Shown piece by piece: positions 1 through 5,237 of a DNA stretch of 5,237 bases. The stretch is from the NCBI GenBank assembly GCA_035253645.1, contig DATFBW010000146.1:1-5237 (forward strand). The letters are read 5' to 3'. The position numbers and the translations under genes were made by a program. The DNA is from DASYRX01 sp035253645 (GTDB taxonomy: Bacteria > Gemmatimonadota > Gemmatimonadetes > Gemmatimonadales > Gemmatimonadaceae). The stretch's first letter is position 1; every line of letters begins with the position of its first letter. The notes beneath the pieces were generated by a model that saw only the letters and a list, made by a program, of their open reading frames with translations, made no database searches and had not been told where the DNA came from.

Positions 1-275
1 GCCTCGGAGGCGATAGCACACTGTTCCCGTATGTCGTTGTGATGACAAACCCATCTCCGGCGGAATCCGCCGCACCTGCCCGACTTGCACCGCCCGCATT
101 ATCCGACGGCCCGCATTTGAGTTATGCCTTTCAATGGGGGATTTTCGGAGTGATCGCACTCGCGGGTATGGGACTCGCGGTGCGTCGGGGTATGACGGAG
201 GATCGCGCCGCGCTGTCGGCAACTTCGGCCGGCCAGGGTATAGCTAGAGCGCCAACTCGCACTGCCAATGACTGA
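1..275 (+). CDS. SURF1-family cytochrome c oxidase assembly protein, C-terminal end (5'-truncated by window)
   Basis: The frame is open from the left edge (first full codon at base 3) to the TGA at 273-275, so this is the last 90 residues of a longer gene. The GTG at about base 39 is internal, not a start. Residues encoded around 102-190 read GPHLSYAFQW followed by a hydrophobic stretch (GIFGVIALAGMGLAV) and basic residues. That is the classic C-terminus of SURF1 proteins: a conserved G-P-H-x-x-Y-x-x-Q-W motif leading into the second transmembrane helix. A polar tail of about 28 residues follows. SURF1 is an inner-membrane protein that helps assemble the haem a/copper centre of cytochrome c oxidase subunit I. 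The missing N-terminal part should hold the first helix and the periplasmic domain. The stop overlaps the next gene's start by 8 bases, suggesting co-translation. The family call rests on one motif and one helix, but that motif is distinctive. Confidence 0.8.
   Translation, partial: LGGDSTLFPYVVVMTNPSPAESAAPARLAPPALSDGPHLSYAFQWGIFGVIALAGMGLAVRRGMTEDRAALSATSAGQGIARAPTRTAND
268..275 (+). other. 8-base start/stop overlap between SURF1 and acyl-CoA dehydrogenase genes
   Basis: The octamer ATGACTGA contains the dehydrogenase start (268-270) and, in another frame, the SURF1 stop TGA (273-275). The 20 bases upstream hold no convincing Shine-Dalgarno; the nearest purine run, AGAG at 246-249, is about 18 bases away. 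Translational coupling is therefore the likely way this start is used. Confidence 0.7.
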
Positions 276-2253
276 TTCCAAACCAGCGCTCGCTTCGGAG
301 CTCGAAGCACGCGACATCGCCGAATCGGCGCGCGAGACCGAGTGGGAGTATCCGAGTTTCGTGCGCGAGCTGTTTCTTGGTCGTTTCCGTCTGGATCTCA
401 TCCACCCGCATCCCGAGGTCTTCGATCCGGAGGAAGAAGCACGCGCGCGCCCGTTCTTTGACAAGCTCCGTGCATTCGTCGAGCGATTTCCGACAGACGA
501 AGTAGACGTGTCAGGCGAGATCCCCGAGCCGTACGTGCAAGAGCTGCGTGATATGGGCGCGTTCGGGATCAAGATCCCGCGTGAGTACGGCGGTCTTGGC
601 CTCTCGCAACTGAGCTACATCCGCGCGATGGAATTGGTGACGTCGAAGGACGGCAACCTCGTCGCGCTCTTGTCGGCGTCACAGTCGATCGGCGTGCCAC
701 AGCCGCTCAAGCTTTTCGGGACCGAAGAGCAAAAACAGCGCTTCTTCCCACGCCTCGCGGCCGGTGCAATTTCAGCGTTCGCACTGACGGAGACGCACGC
801 CGGCAGCGATCCGGCGAACATGTCGACGACTGCCACGCTGAGTGAGGATGGCTCTCATTACATCCTGAACGGCGAGAAGCTGTGGATCACGAACGGAACG
901 CGCGCCGAATTGTTCGTCGTCATGGCGCGCACGCCGGACAAAGTCCTGCCTAACGGGAAGACGGTCAAACAGATCACGGCGTTCATCGTCGACGCCGCGA
1001 CGCCCGGCGTCGAAGTCAAGCATCGGCTCCGCTTCATGGGGCTCCGGGCCATCGAGAACGGCGTCATCCGCTTCGATAACGTCAAAGTGCCGAGCGAGAA
1101 CATTCTGTGGGGGGTTGGGAAGGGACTCAAGCTGGCGCTCATCACGCTCAACACAGGTCGCCTAACGTTGCCCGCCGGTTGCGCCGGCGTGGGCAAGGCG
1201 CTGCTGAACGTGATTCGCGAATGGGCCAACGAGCGTGTGCAGTGGGGCCAGCCGATCGGAAAGCATGACGCCATCGCGCGGAAGATCGGTCGCATGGCTG
1301 CCGATACGTTCGCCATGGAGGCGGTCGCCGAATTGTCGACGGCGCTCTATCAGCGAGGGCGCTACGACATCCGCCTGGAAGCCGCTATCGCCAAGATGTG
1401 GAATACGGAGATCGGCTGGCGCATCGTGGACGATGCGTTGCAGATCCGAGGGGGCCGCGGCTACGAAACGGCCGAGTCGCTCGCCCGCAGGGGAGAGAAG
1501 CCGTATTCGATCGAACGGGCGATGCGCGACTTCCGCATCAATCTGATCTTCGAAGGGTCTTCGGAGATCATGCGGCTCTTCATCGCGCGCGAAGCCGTGG
1601 ATACACATTTTTCGCTCGCCTTCAACATCGTGAAGCCCAAAGCGACCCTCGGCGAACGGCTGTCGGCGTTAGGCAAATCCGCTCCCTTCTATGCCACGTG
1701 GTATCCCGCGCGCTGGCTGAATGAGCTGAAGCCGCGCCCGTATGGGGAGTTTGGCCGCTTGGCGCGCCACCTGCGCTTTGCGGATCGTGCAGCGAACAAG
1801 CTGGGACGCTCCATCTTCCATGCGATGGTTCGTTTCGGTCCGAAGCTCGAGCGCCGTCAGATGGTCCTCTTCCGCGCCGTGGAGATCGGCGCGGAGCTAT
1901 ACGCCATGGCCGCAGCGTGCGTACGGGCGAAGATGCTCGAGAAACGCGGCAACGCCGCCGCCATCGAGCTCGCGGATGTTTTCTGCCGTGAAGCGCGCGA
2001 GCGGATCCGCACCAACTTCCGCACATTATTCGGGCCTAACGACGCCGCGATCTATCGTCTGGCGCAGCGCGTGCTCAAAGGGGAGCACGAGTGGCTGGAA
2101 GCGGGTACGGTCCAGTGGACGGCGCTCGAGTACGCCGTGCAGGAGGCGGAAGAATCGCGTCCGGCGAGCGATCACCTCCCGCCGGGGCACCGCGACCTTG
2201 TCGAAGTCGGCGCCCAGAACCCGACGCGCACCCTGGGAGAGTTCGGACACTAA
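268..2253 (+). CDS. Acyl-CoA dehydrogenase, VLCAD/ACAD9-like long form
   Basis: This FAD flavoenzyme should introduce the alpha,beta double bond into acyl-CoA, the first step of beta-oxidation, and pass electrons to ETF. The helical N-terminal domain covers about 60-165. The beta domain follows, with the FAD/substrate motif ALTETHAGSD at 172-181 and WITNG at 206-210. The C-terminal helical domain (about 285-445) has ERVQWGQPIGKH at 322-333, IRGGRGY at 393-399 and FEGSSEIMRLF at 428-438. E429 of FEG aligns with the catalytic base of MCAD/VLCAD (Glu376 in MCAD numbering), so the enzyme looks active. At 661 residues it is far longer than the usual 380-400. The extra ~215 C-terminal residues, helix-rich and basic (about 447-661), match the extension of VLCAD and ACAD9, which in those proteins promotes membrane association. 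The ATG at 268 overlaps the SURF1 stop and has no good Shine-Dalgarno, so re-initiation after SURF1 is likely. Chain-length preference cannot be read from the sequence. Confidence 0.93.
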   Translation: MTDSKPALASELEARDIAESARETEWEYPSFVRELFLGRFRLDLIHPHPEVFDPEEEARARPFFDKLRAFVERFPTDEVDVSGEIPEPYVQELRDMGAFGIKIPREYGGLGLSQLSYIRAMELVTSKDGNLVALLSASQSIGVPQPLKLFGTEEQKQRFFPRLAAGAISAFALTETHAGSDPANMSTTATLSEDGSHYILNGEKLWITNGTRAELFVVMARTPDKVLPNGKTVKQITAFIVDAATPGVEVKHRLRFMGLRAIENGVIRFDNVKVPSENILWGVGKGLKLALITLNTGRLTLPAGCAGVGKALLNVIREWANERVQWGQPIGKHDAIARKIGRMAADTFAMEAVAELSTALYQRGRYDIRLEAAIAKMWNTEIGWRIVDDALQIRGGRGYETAESLARRGEKPYSIERAMRDFRINLIFEGSSEIMRLFIAREAVDTHFSLAFNIVKPKATLGERLSALGKSAPFYATWYPARWLNELKPRPYGEFGRLARHLRFADRAANKLGRSIFHAMVRFGPKLERRQMVLFRAVEIGAELYAMAAACVRAKMLEKRGNAAAIELADVFCREARERIRTNFRTLFGPNDAAIYRLAQRVLKGEHEWLEAGTVQWTALEYAVQEAEESRPASDHLPPGHRDLVEVGAQNPTRTLGEFGH

Positions 2254-2264
2254 GCCGTTAGGCA
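2254..2264. other. 11-base gap between dehydrogenase and DUF2071 genes, filled by a CGTTAGGC motif copy
   Basis: This is the only gap between genes in the window. Eight of its eleven bases (2256-2263) are an exact copy of the dispersed motif CGTTAGGC. The AGG inside it lies only 2 bases before the GTG start at 2265, too close for a normal Shine-Dalgarno. I see no promoter or terminator, so the two genes are probably transcribed and translated together. Confidence 0.6.
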
Positions 2265-2999
2265 GTGTCGCATCCGGCGTTCCGCGAAGTTGCCCATCGT
2301 CCCTGGCCCCTGCCGAGGGATCCCTGGATCGGCAGCCAGACGTGGCATGATTTGGCCTTCCTGCACTGGCGCATCGAGCCTTCTCGCATCGCGCACCTCG
2401 TACCTCGTGCCTTGACCGTCGAGCAGTTCGACGGCAGCGCCTGGATTGCGGTGACTCCCTTCTGGATGTCAGGTGTCACGCTGCGCGGTGTGCCACCACT
2501 CCCGGGCCTGTCGACATTCCCCGAGTTGAACGTGCGGACGTACGTTAGGCACGGCGCAAAGGCCGGGATCTGGTTCTTCAGTCTGGATGCAGCCAATCGG
2601 CTCGCGGTATGGGCAGCGCGCCTCGTTTATCGGCTCAACTATGTGCACGCCGAGATGCACGTGAAGCAGACTGCGTCGCGGATCGATTACTCGAGCCGCC
2701 GCGACAGCGGGCACGAGTTCCTGGCGAGTTACGGTCCAACCGGCGCTGTCGCTCATCCGGCTCCCGGCACACTCGAGCATTTTCTTACCGAGCGCTACTG
2801 CCTCTACGCGCAGTTGGGCAGCGACAAGCTGCATAGCGCCGAGATACATCACGTGCGATGGCCGTTGCAGCCTGCGGAGGTAGAGCTGCGCCGGAACGAT
2901 ATGACGACTGTGAACGGCATCGTTGTCGACGGGCCTCCGCTGGCGCACTTTGCGAAGAGGCTCGACGTCGCGATCTGGCCGCTCCGAGTCGTTAGGTAG
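2265..2999 (+). CDS. DUF2071 (YqjF/COG3361-like) family protein
   Basis: This is a 244-residue soluble protein with no signal peptide or membrane segment. Landmarks of DUF2071 appear in order: W27-HDLAFLHW-35 near the N-terminus (the family's W-x-x-L-x-F-x-H-W), P47-x-x-L then FDG at 55-57, VTPFWM at 63-68, the signature FPELNVRTYV at 85-94, GIWFFSLDA at 101-109, a Y-x-x-R-type segment around 141-146, and LTERYCLY at 174-181. The length is normal for the family, whose biochemical role is not established; I would not assign a function. The start is taken as GTG 2265, 11 bases after the previous stop, because it lies just before the conserved region and I found no suitable in-frame ATG ahead of the HDLAFLHW block. 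It is probably the last gene of the + strand unit. Its TAG stop lies inside the opposing transporter gene's 3' end. Confidence 0.85.
   Translation: MSHPAFREVAHRPWPLPRDPWIGSQTWHDLAFLHWRIEPSRIAHLVPRALTVEQFDGSAWIAVTPFWMSGVTLRGVPPLPGLSTFPELNVRTYVRHGAKAGIWFFSLDAANRLAVWAARLVYRLNYVHAEMHVKQTASRIDYSSRRDSGHEFLASYGPTGAVAHPAPGTLEHFLTERYCLYAQLGSDKLHSAEIHHVRWPLQPAEVELRRNDMTTVNGIVVDGPPLAHFAKRLDVAIWPLRVVR
2990..2999. other. Convergent gene ends: both stop codons packed into 8 bases
   Basis: The + strand gene ends with TAG at 2997-2999, and the - strand transporter ends with TAA, read from TTA at 2992-2994. The genes thus overlap tail to tail by 8 bases. The TTA supplying the - strand stop is the core of a CGTTAGGT motif copy (2990-2997). 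With no intergenic space, any terminator for either unit must lie inside the other's coding sequence. I found no strong hairpin followed by a T-run there. Confidence 0.75.
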
Positions 3000-3906
3000 C
3001 GGCGGGTTTCAACTGGCGCTTGCGCGTCGGGAGTTGTAACAGAATTACTGCCGTCGCGATACAGGCTCCGCCGATTGCTGTGGCAAGGGTGACATGCTGC
3101 GCGAGAATGAGCCAGCCGAAGAGCGACGACCAGAACGGCTCGACAGTCGAAATGATCGCGGTACGCACCGGCCCGAGCTGCCGCAATCCGGCGAAAAACA
3201 AGCCGTACCCTAGCGCCGTCCCGATGAGACCGAGCCCCAACATGTGCAGCCACACCTGCGGTGCCACGGCAACCGTGAGCTCTCGCGACAGCGCCGCCGT
3301 GACGAGGAACCAGAGACCGGCGCCTATCGCGATCCAGAAGGATGTTACGACGGGCGGGATCGATACCTGCAGCCGGTCCGTATACAGGAGATAGATCGCG
3401 AAGATCAGCGCGGACGCCAACGCGAACGCGGCGCCGCCAGGATGCACCGCGTTAGGTCCGGGTGCGCCGACCATCACGGTCACGCCAGCAAGCGAAAGCA
3501 TGAGGGCGAGCGCACGCCGCATCGTCACTCGCTCGCGACCTGTCAGGGCGGCGATGAGCGTCACCCACGCAGGATACGTGTAGAAGAGGAAAACCAAAGT
3601 CGCTGCAGGGAGCCACTTCAACGAGAATCCACTTGTGAAGACAACCGCGGCCTGGAGAAAACCGGCGCGGACGACGAGCGCGCGACGCAAATCGGGAGAC
3701 GCACGGAATGCCCGACGGCCAGCCAGGATGCTCAGTGCCGCGGCGCCGAAGACGAAACGCCCCGACAAGATTGTGAGCAGGGGAGCGCCGGCGCGCAAAG
3801 CCAATGAAACGAATATGGCCAACGTCGAAAAGCACGCCGCGGAACCCATGATGAGCAGCGTGGCACGCGCGAGATGGGCCCGGTCGCCGTCGCCGTTAGG
3901 CGTCAC
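2992..3906 (-). CDS. EamA/DMT-superfamily transporter (10-TM permease)
   Basis: This 304-residue inner-membrane protein has about ten hydrophobic helices (near 14-34, 42-62, 78-96, 100-121, 130-147, 158-176, 184-205, 218-238, 247-268, 274-291), arranged as two EamA repeats. Repeat 1 has the family pattern LPAATLVFLFYTYPAWVTLIAAL at about 99-121. Repeat 2 has LGPVRTAIISTVEPFWSSLFGWLILAQ at 244-270, with the conserved proline after Glu256. The acidic residue that usually ends this second motif (L-G-E) is Gln270 here. EamA/DMT proteins export or import metabolites such as amino acids, but the substrate cannot be predicted. The start GTG at 3906-3904 overlaps the MgtE stop in a GTGA tetramer. There is no Shine-Dalgarno, so translation is probably coupled to MgtE. 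An internal ATG at residue 20 would cut into the first helix and is less likely. A short basic tail (RKRQLK) suggests a cytoplasmic C-terminus. Confidence 0.9.
   Translation of the reverse strand: MTPNGDGDRAHLARATLLIMGSAACFSTLAIFVSLALRAGAPLLTILSGRFVFGAAALSILAGRRAFRASPDLRRALVVRAGFLQAAVVFTSGFSLKWLPAATLVFLFYTYPAWVTLIAALTGRERVTMRRALALMLSLAGVTVMVGAPGPNAVHPGGAAFALASALIFAIYLLYTDRLQVSIPPVVTSFWIAIGAGLWFLVTAALSRELTVAVAPQVWLHMLGLGLIGTALGYGLFFAGLRQLGPVRTAIISTVEPFWSSLFGWLILAQHVTLATAIGGACIATAVILLQLPTRKRQLKPAAT
3894..3906 (-). other. GTGA overlap and motif copy at the MgtE/EamA junction
   Basis: On the - strand, GTGA (3906-3903) carries both the EamA start GTG and the MgtE stop TGA, a standard arrangement for translational coupling. 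Codons 3 and 4 of the EamA gene (CCT AAC) form part of a GCCTAACG motif copy at 3894-3901, so this copy sits within 12 bases of the start codon. Confidence 0.65.
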
Positions 3907-5237
3907 GCGAGGCCCAGGAGTCGGATCGCGACGTTGAAGTAGATGATGATGCCTGTCACGTCTACGATGGACGCGACGAAGGGTGAGGATGCGATCGCCG
4001 GGTCGACTCCGACCCGCGTCAGAGCCAGCGGCAGCATCGAGCCCACAGTCGTACCCGTGGTAACGACGAGAAGAAGGGTGACCGCCACCACTACACCAAT
4101 CATGTGCGTCTGGCCAGCCACCAGCGCGCTGACGTAGCCAATGCTGCCCAACAGCGCGCCTAACAGGACGCCGTGGCCAACCTCGCGCCGCAGCACGTGA
4201 AACACATCGCTCAGCGCAACATGTCCTACGGCCAAAGCTCGCGTGATCAGCGTCGCAGACTGCGAGCCTGAGTTCCCGCCGGAGCTGATGATGAGTGGGA
4301 TGAAGATCGTGAGCACGACCGCTTGTCGCAGAGCGTCTTCGTAGCCGCGCATCGCCGTTGCGGTGAAGAGCTCACCGAGGAACAGGATCACCAGCCAACC
4401 GGCGCGCTTCCGCGCGATGCTCCAGAACGAGGCCTGGAAATACGGTTCGTCCAGCGGTTGCACGGCGCCCAGCTTTTGCACGTCCTCTGTCTGTTCTTCG
4501 ACGATCGCGTCGATGACGTCATCGACGGTAATGACGCCTAACATACGGCCGGTATTGTCCACGACGGGCACGGCGACGAGGTCGTACTCCGACGTCACAC
4601 GTGCGACCTCGGCACGATCCGCCGTCGTCGCAACGCTGACGATTTCAGTGTGCGCCGAATCGCCGACTGTAATGCCGTCGGGGGCCGCGAGAAGCTCGCG
4701 GAGGGACATAACGCCGACAAGGGTCCCATCCGGCTCGAGCACATAGATGGCGTAGAGCTGCTCCTTCTTCCCGGCGCGAGCGACTTCGCGCACAACGGCG
4801 AGCGCCGCTTCGCTCGTTAGGTTTTTCGGTACAGACACGAACCGCGTCGTCATCAATCCGCCGGCCGTGTCCGGGTCGTAGGCCAGCAGCTCTTCCGTTT
4901 CCCGGCGTGCTTCGGCGGGGATTTCGGAGAGGATTTCTTCCGCGCGCTCTTCTTCGAGCTCCTCGAGCACGTCCACGCGGTCGTCAGGCGTCATCGCCGT
5001 CACCAGCTCGGCCGCCTGCGTGGCGCTCATCTTTTCGAGCAGCTCTGTCCGCAGCTCCTCGTCGAGGTACTCGAGCACATCTGCTGCGCGTGCGGCTCCA
5101 AGTGCCCGCAGGAACTCGGGCACTTTCTCCGCGGGTAATGCCTCGGCGATGTCAGCGAGGTCGTGCGGGTGCAGCTCTTCCGTTTCGGCCGCGATGTCGG
5201 CTGGCGACTCGTCGAGGAGCACGAGGATGTCCGGGAC
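3903..5237 (-). CDS. mgtE: MgtE-type (SLC41-like) magnesium channel, N-terminus cut by window edge
   Basis: MgtE is a homodimeric, Mg2+-gated inner-membrane channel for Mg2+ uptake. Numbered from the GTG at 5222, the acidic MgtE N domain covers about 1-125 (HPHDLADIAEALP at 18-30), CBS 1 about 126-185, CBS 2 about 190-250, and the five-helix pore domain about 270-439. Pore signatures are SSGGNSGSQSATLITR at 313-328 and VDPAIASSPFVASIVDVTG at 406-424. D421 lies 18 residues before the C-terminus, the spacing of pore Asp432 in the 450-residue T. thermophilus protein as I recall it. The N domain is rich in Glu/Asp, as expected for cytosolic Mg2+ sensing. The frame stays open five codons past the GTG to base 5237, and the HPxDL motif lies closer to this end than in full-length homologues. 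The true start is therefore probably just outside the window, and GTG 5222 should not be trusted. Promoter and any Mg2+ riboswitch would also lie outside. Confidence 0.93.
   Translation of the reverse strand, partial: VPDILVLLDESPADIAAETEELHPHDLADIAEALPAEKVPEFLRALGAARAADVLEYLDEELRTELLEKMSATQAAELVTAMTPDDRVDVLEELEEERAEEILSEIPAEARRETEELLAYDPDTAGGLMTTRFVSVPKNLTSEAALAVVREVARAGKKEQLYAIYVLEPDGTLVGVMSLRELLAAPDGITVGDSAHTEIVSVATTADRAEVARVTSEYDLVAVPVVDNTGRMLGVITVDDVIDAIVEEQTEDVQKLGAVQPLDEPYFQASFWSIARKRAGWLVILFLGELFTATAMRGYEDALRQAVVLTIFIPLIISSGGNSGSQSATLITRALAVGHVALSDVFHVLRREVGHGVLLGALLGSIGYVSALVAGQTHMIGVVVAVTLLLVVTTGTTVGSMLPLALTRVGVDPAIASSPFVASIVDVTGIIIYFNVAIRLLGLA
4508..4527. repeat. 20-bp perfect palindrome inside the MgtE CBS2 coding region
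   Basis: The segment reads the same on both strands: half-site CGTCGATGAC followed by its exact reverse complement, with no spacer. It encodes V-D-D-V-I-D (residues 233-238 from GTG 5222), a conserved stretch of MgtE CBS domain 2. The palindrome may just follow from the favoured codons GTC/GAT/GAC/ATC for that peptide. It could in principle bind a dimeric regulator, but it sits deep in a coding region. Confidence 0.5.

Larger units (their letters stand above)
948..4821. repeat. Dispersed heptamer GTTAGGY (consensus CGTTAGGC), 12 copies on both strands
   Basis: Copies of GTTAGGY on the + strand begin with the preceding C/T base at 1667, 2256, 2543, 2990, 3450, 3894 and 4814. Reverse-complement copies (RCCTAAC) begin at 948, 1160, 2034, 4158 and 4536. 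The base after GTTAGG is C in nine copies and T in three; the base before it is C in ten and T in two. Seven copies match the full octamer CGTTAGGC. Of 13 TTAG/CTAA tetramers in the window, 12 lie in this motif; the exception is the dehydrogenase stop codon. The hexamer should occur about twice on both strands at this base composition (hand estimate). Copies lie in four genes, in several codon phases, and at gene junctions. The role is unknown. Confidence 0.75.

Noticed and set aside
99..572. Minus-strand open frame across the SURF1/dehydrogenase junction
   Set aside because: It is a Ser/Arg-rich shadow opposite conserved coding sequence on the + strand, with no recognisable domain.
564..579. 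CGGGATC-AA-GATCCCG inverted repeat in the dehydrogenase gene
   Set aside because: A two-base loop cannot form a stable hairpin at full stem length, and the sequence encodes the conserved G-I-K-I-P-x-E-Y-G-G motif. Chance symmetry is likely.
1742..2350. Long open frame on the + strand overlapping the dehydrogenase 3' end
   Set aside because: It is a shifted-frame shadow, rich in Ser and Arg with no family motifs, and lies over well-supported dehydrogenase and DUF2071 coding sequence.
3010..3036. Inverted repeat CAACT...AGTTG just after the DUF2071 stop as a terminator
   Set aside because: The stem is only five base pairs with a long loop, no T-run follows, and it lies in the coding sequence for the EamA C-terminus.
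3244..3807. Long + strand open frame opposite the EamA gene
   Set aside because: It is antisense to a clear ten-helix permease. Its translation is low-complexity, charged and Arg-rich, as expected for the complement of a GC-rich membrane protein gene.
948..4821. GTTAGGY/RCCTAAC copies as integron attC (59-be) sites
   Set aside because: The heptamer fits the attC core consensus GTTRRRY and its inverse RYYYAAC. However, no inverse core and core pair lies at attC spacing (about 50-150 bases) with an internal imperfect inverted repeat. The closest such pair (2034 to 2263) is about 230 bases and spans conserved dehydrogenase coding. Most copies sit inside core genes, and no integrase is present.
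1..5237. A new multi-gene defence, biosynthetic or mobile system
   Set aside because: All five genes belong to well-known housekeeping or widespread families, none is a nuclease, transposase, integrase or modification enzyme, and no array or structured non-coding region is present.

Overview
This 5.2-kb window is GC-rich (roughly 60-65% by eye) bacterial chromosome with almost no non-coding sequence. It holds five protein genes, two of them cut by the window edges. I see no RNA genes, insertion sequences, CRISPR arrays, integrases, toxin-antitoxin or defence genes. The gene set (a cytochrome oxidase assembly factor, a long acyl-CoA dehydrogenase, a DUF2071 protein, an EamA transporter and a MgtE magnesium channel) fits an aerobic, fatty-acid-oxidising heterotroph. 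The phylum cannot be fixed from this. Gemmatimonadota or a similar GC-rich soil lineage is only a guess.

Layout. On the + strand come the 3' end of a SURF1-family gene (to 275), a 661-residue VLCAD/ACAD9-like acyl-CoA dehydrogenase (268-2253) and a DUF2071/YqjF-family protein (2265-2999). They are joined by an 8-base overlap and an 11-base gap, so they probably form one transcription unit. On the - strand, running towards them, come a MgtE-type Mg2+ channel (3903 to beyond the right edge) and an EamA/DMT permease (2992-3906), coupled through a 4-base GTGA overlap. The two units converge and overlap by 8 bases, with both stop codons packed into 2992-2999. There is no intergenic stretch longer than 11 bases and no room for a conventional promoter or terminator between any two genes.

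How the genes relate. SURF1 helps build the terminal oxidase, and the dehydrogenase feeds electrons from acyl-CoA oxidation into the respiratory chain, so both serve aerobic energy metabolism, but no single pathway links all three + strand genes. MgtE and the EamA protein are both inner-membrane transporters. The substrate of the EamA protein is unknown.

The most unusual signal is not a gene. The heptamer GTTAGGY (usually CGTTAGGC) occurs 12 times on both strands between 948 and 4821. By hand estimate the core hexamer GTTAGG should occur about twice. The copies are evenly spaced, and at least five of them use the otherwise uncommon Leu codons TTA or CTA. Others lie exactly at gene junctions. 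It looks like a genome-wide sequence motif of unknown role. No new multi-gene system is evident.
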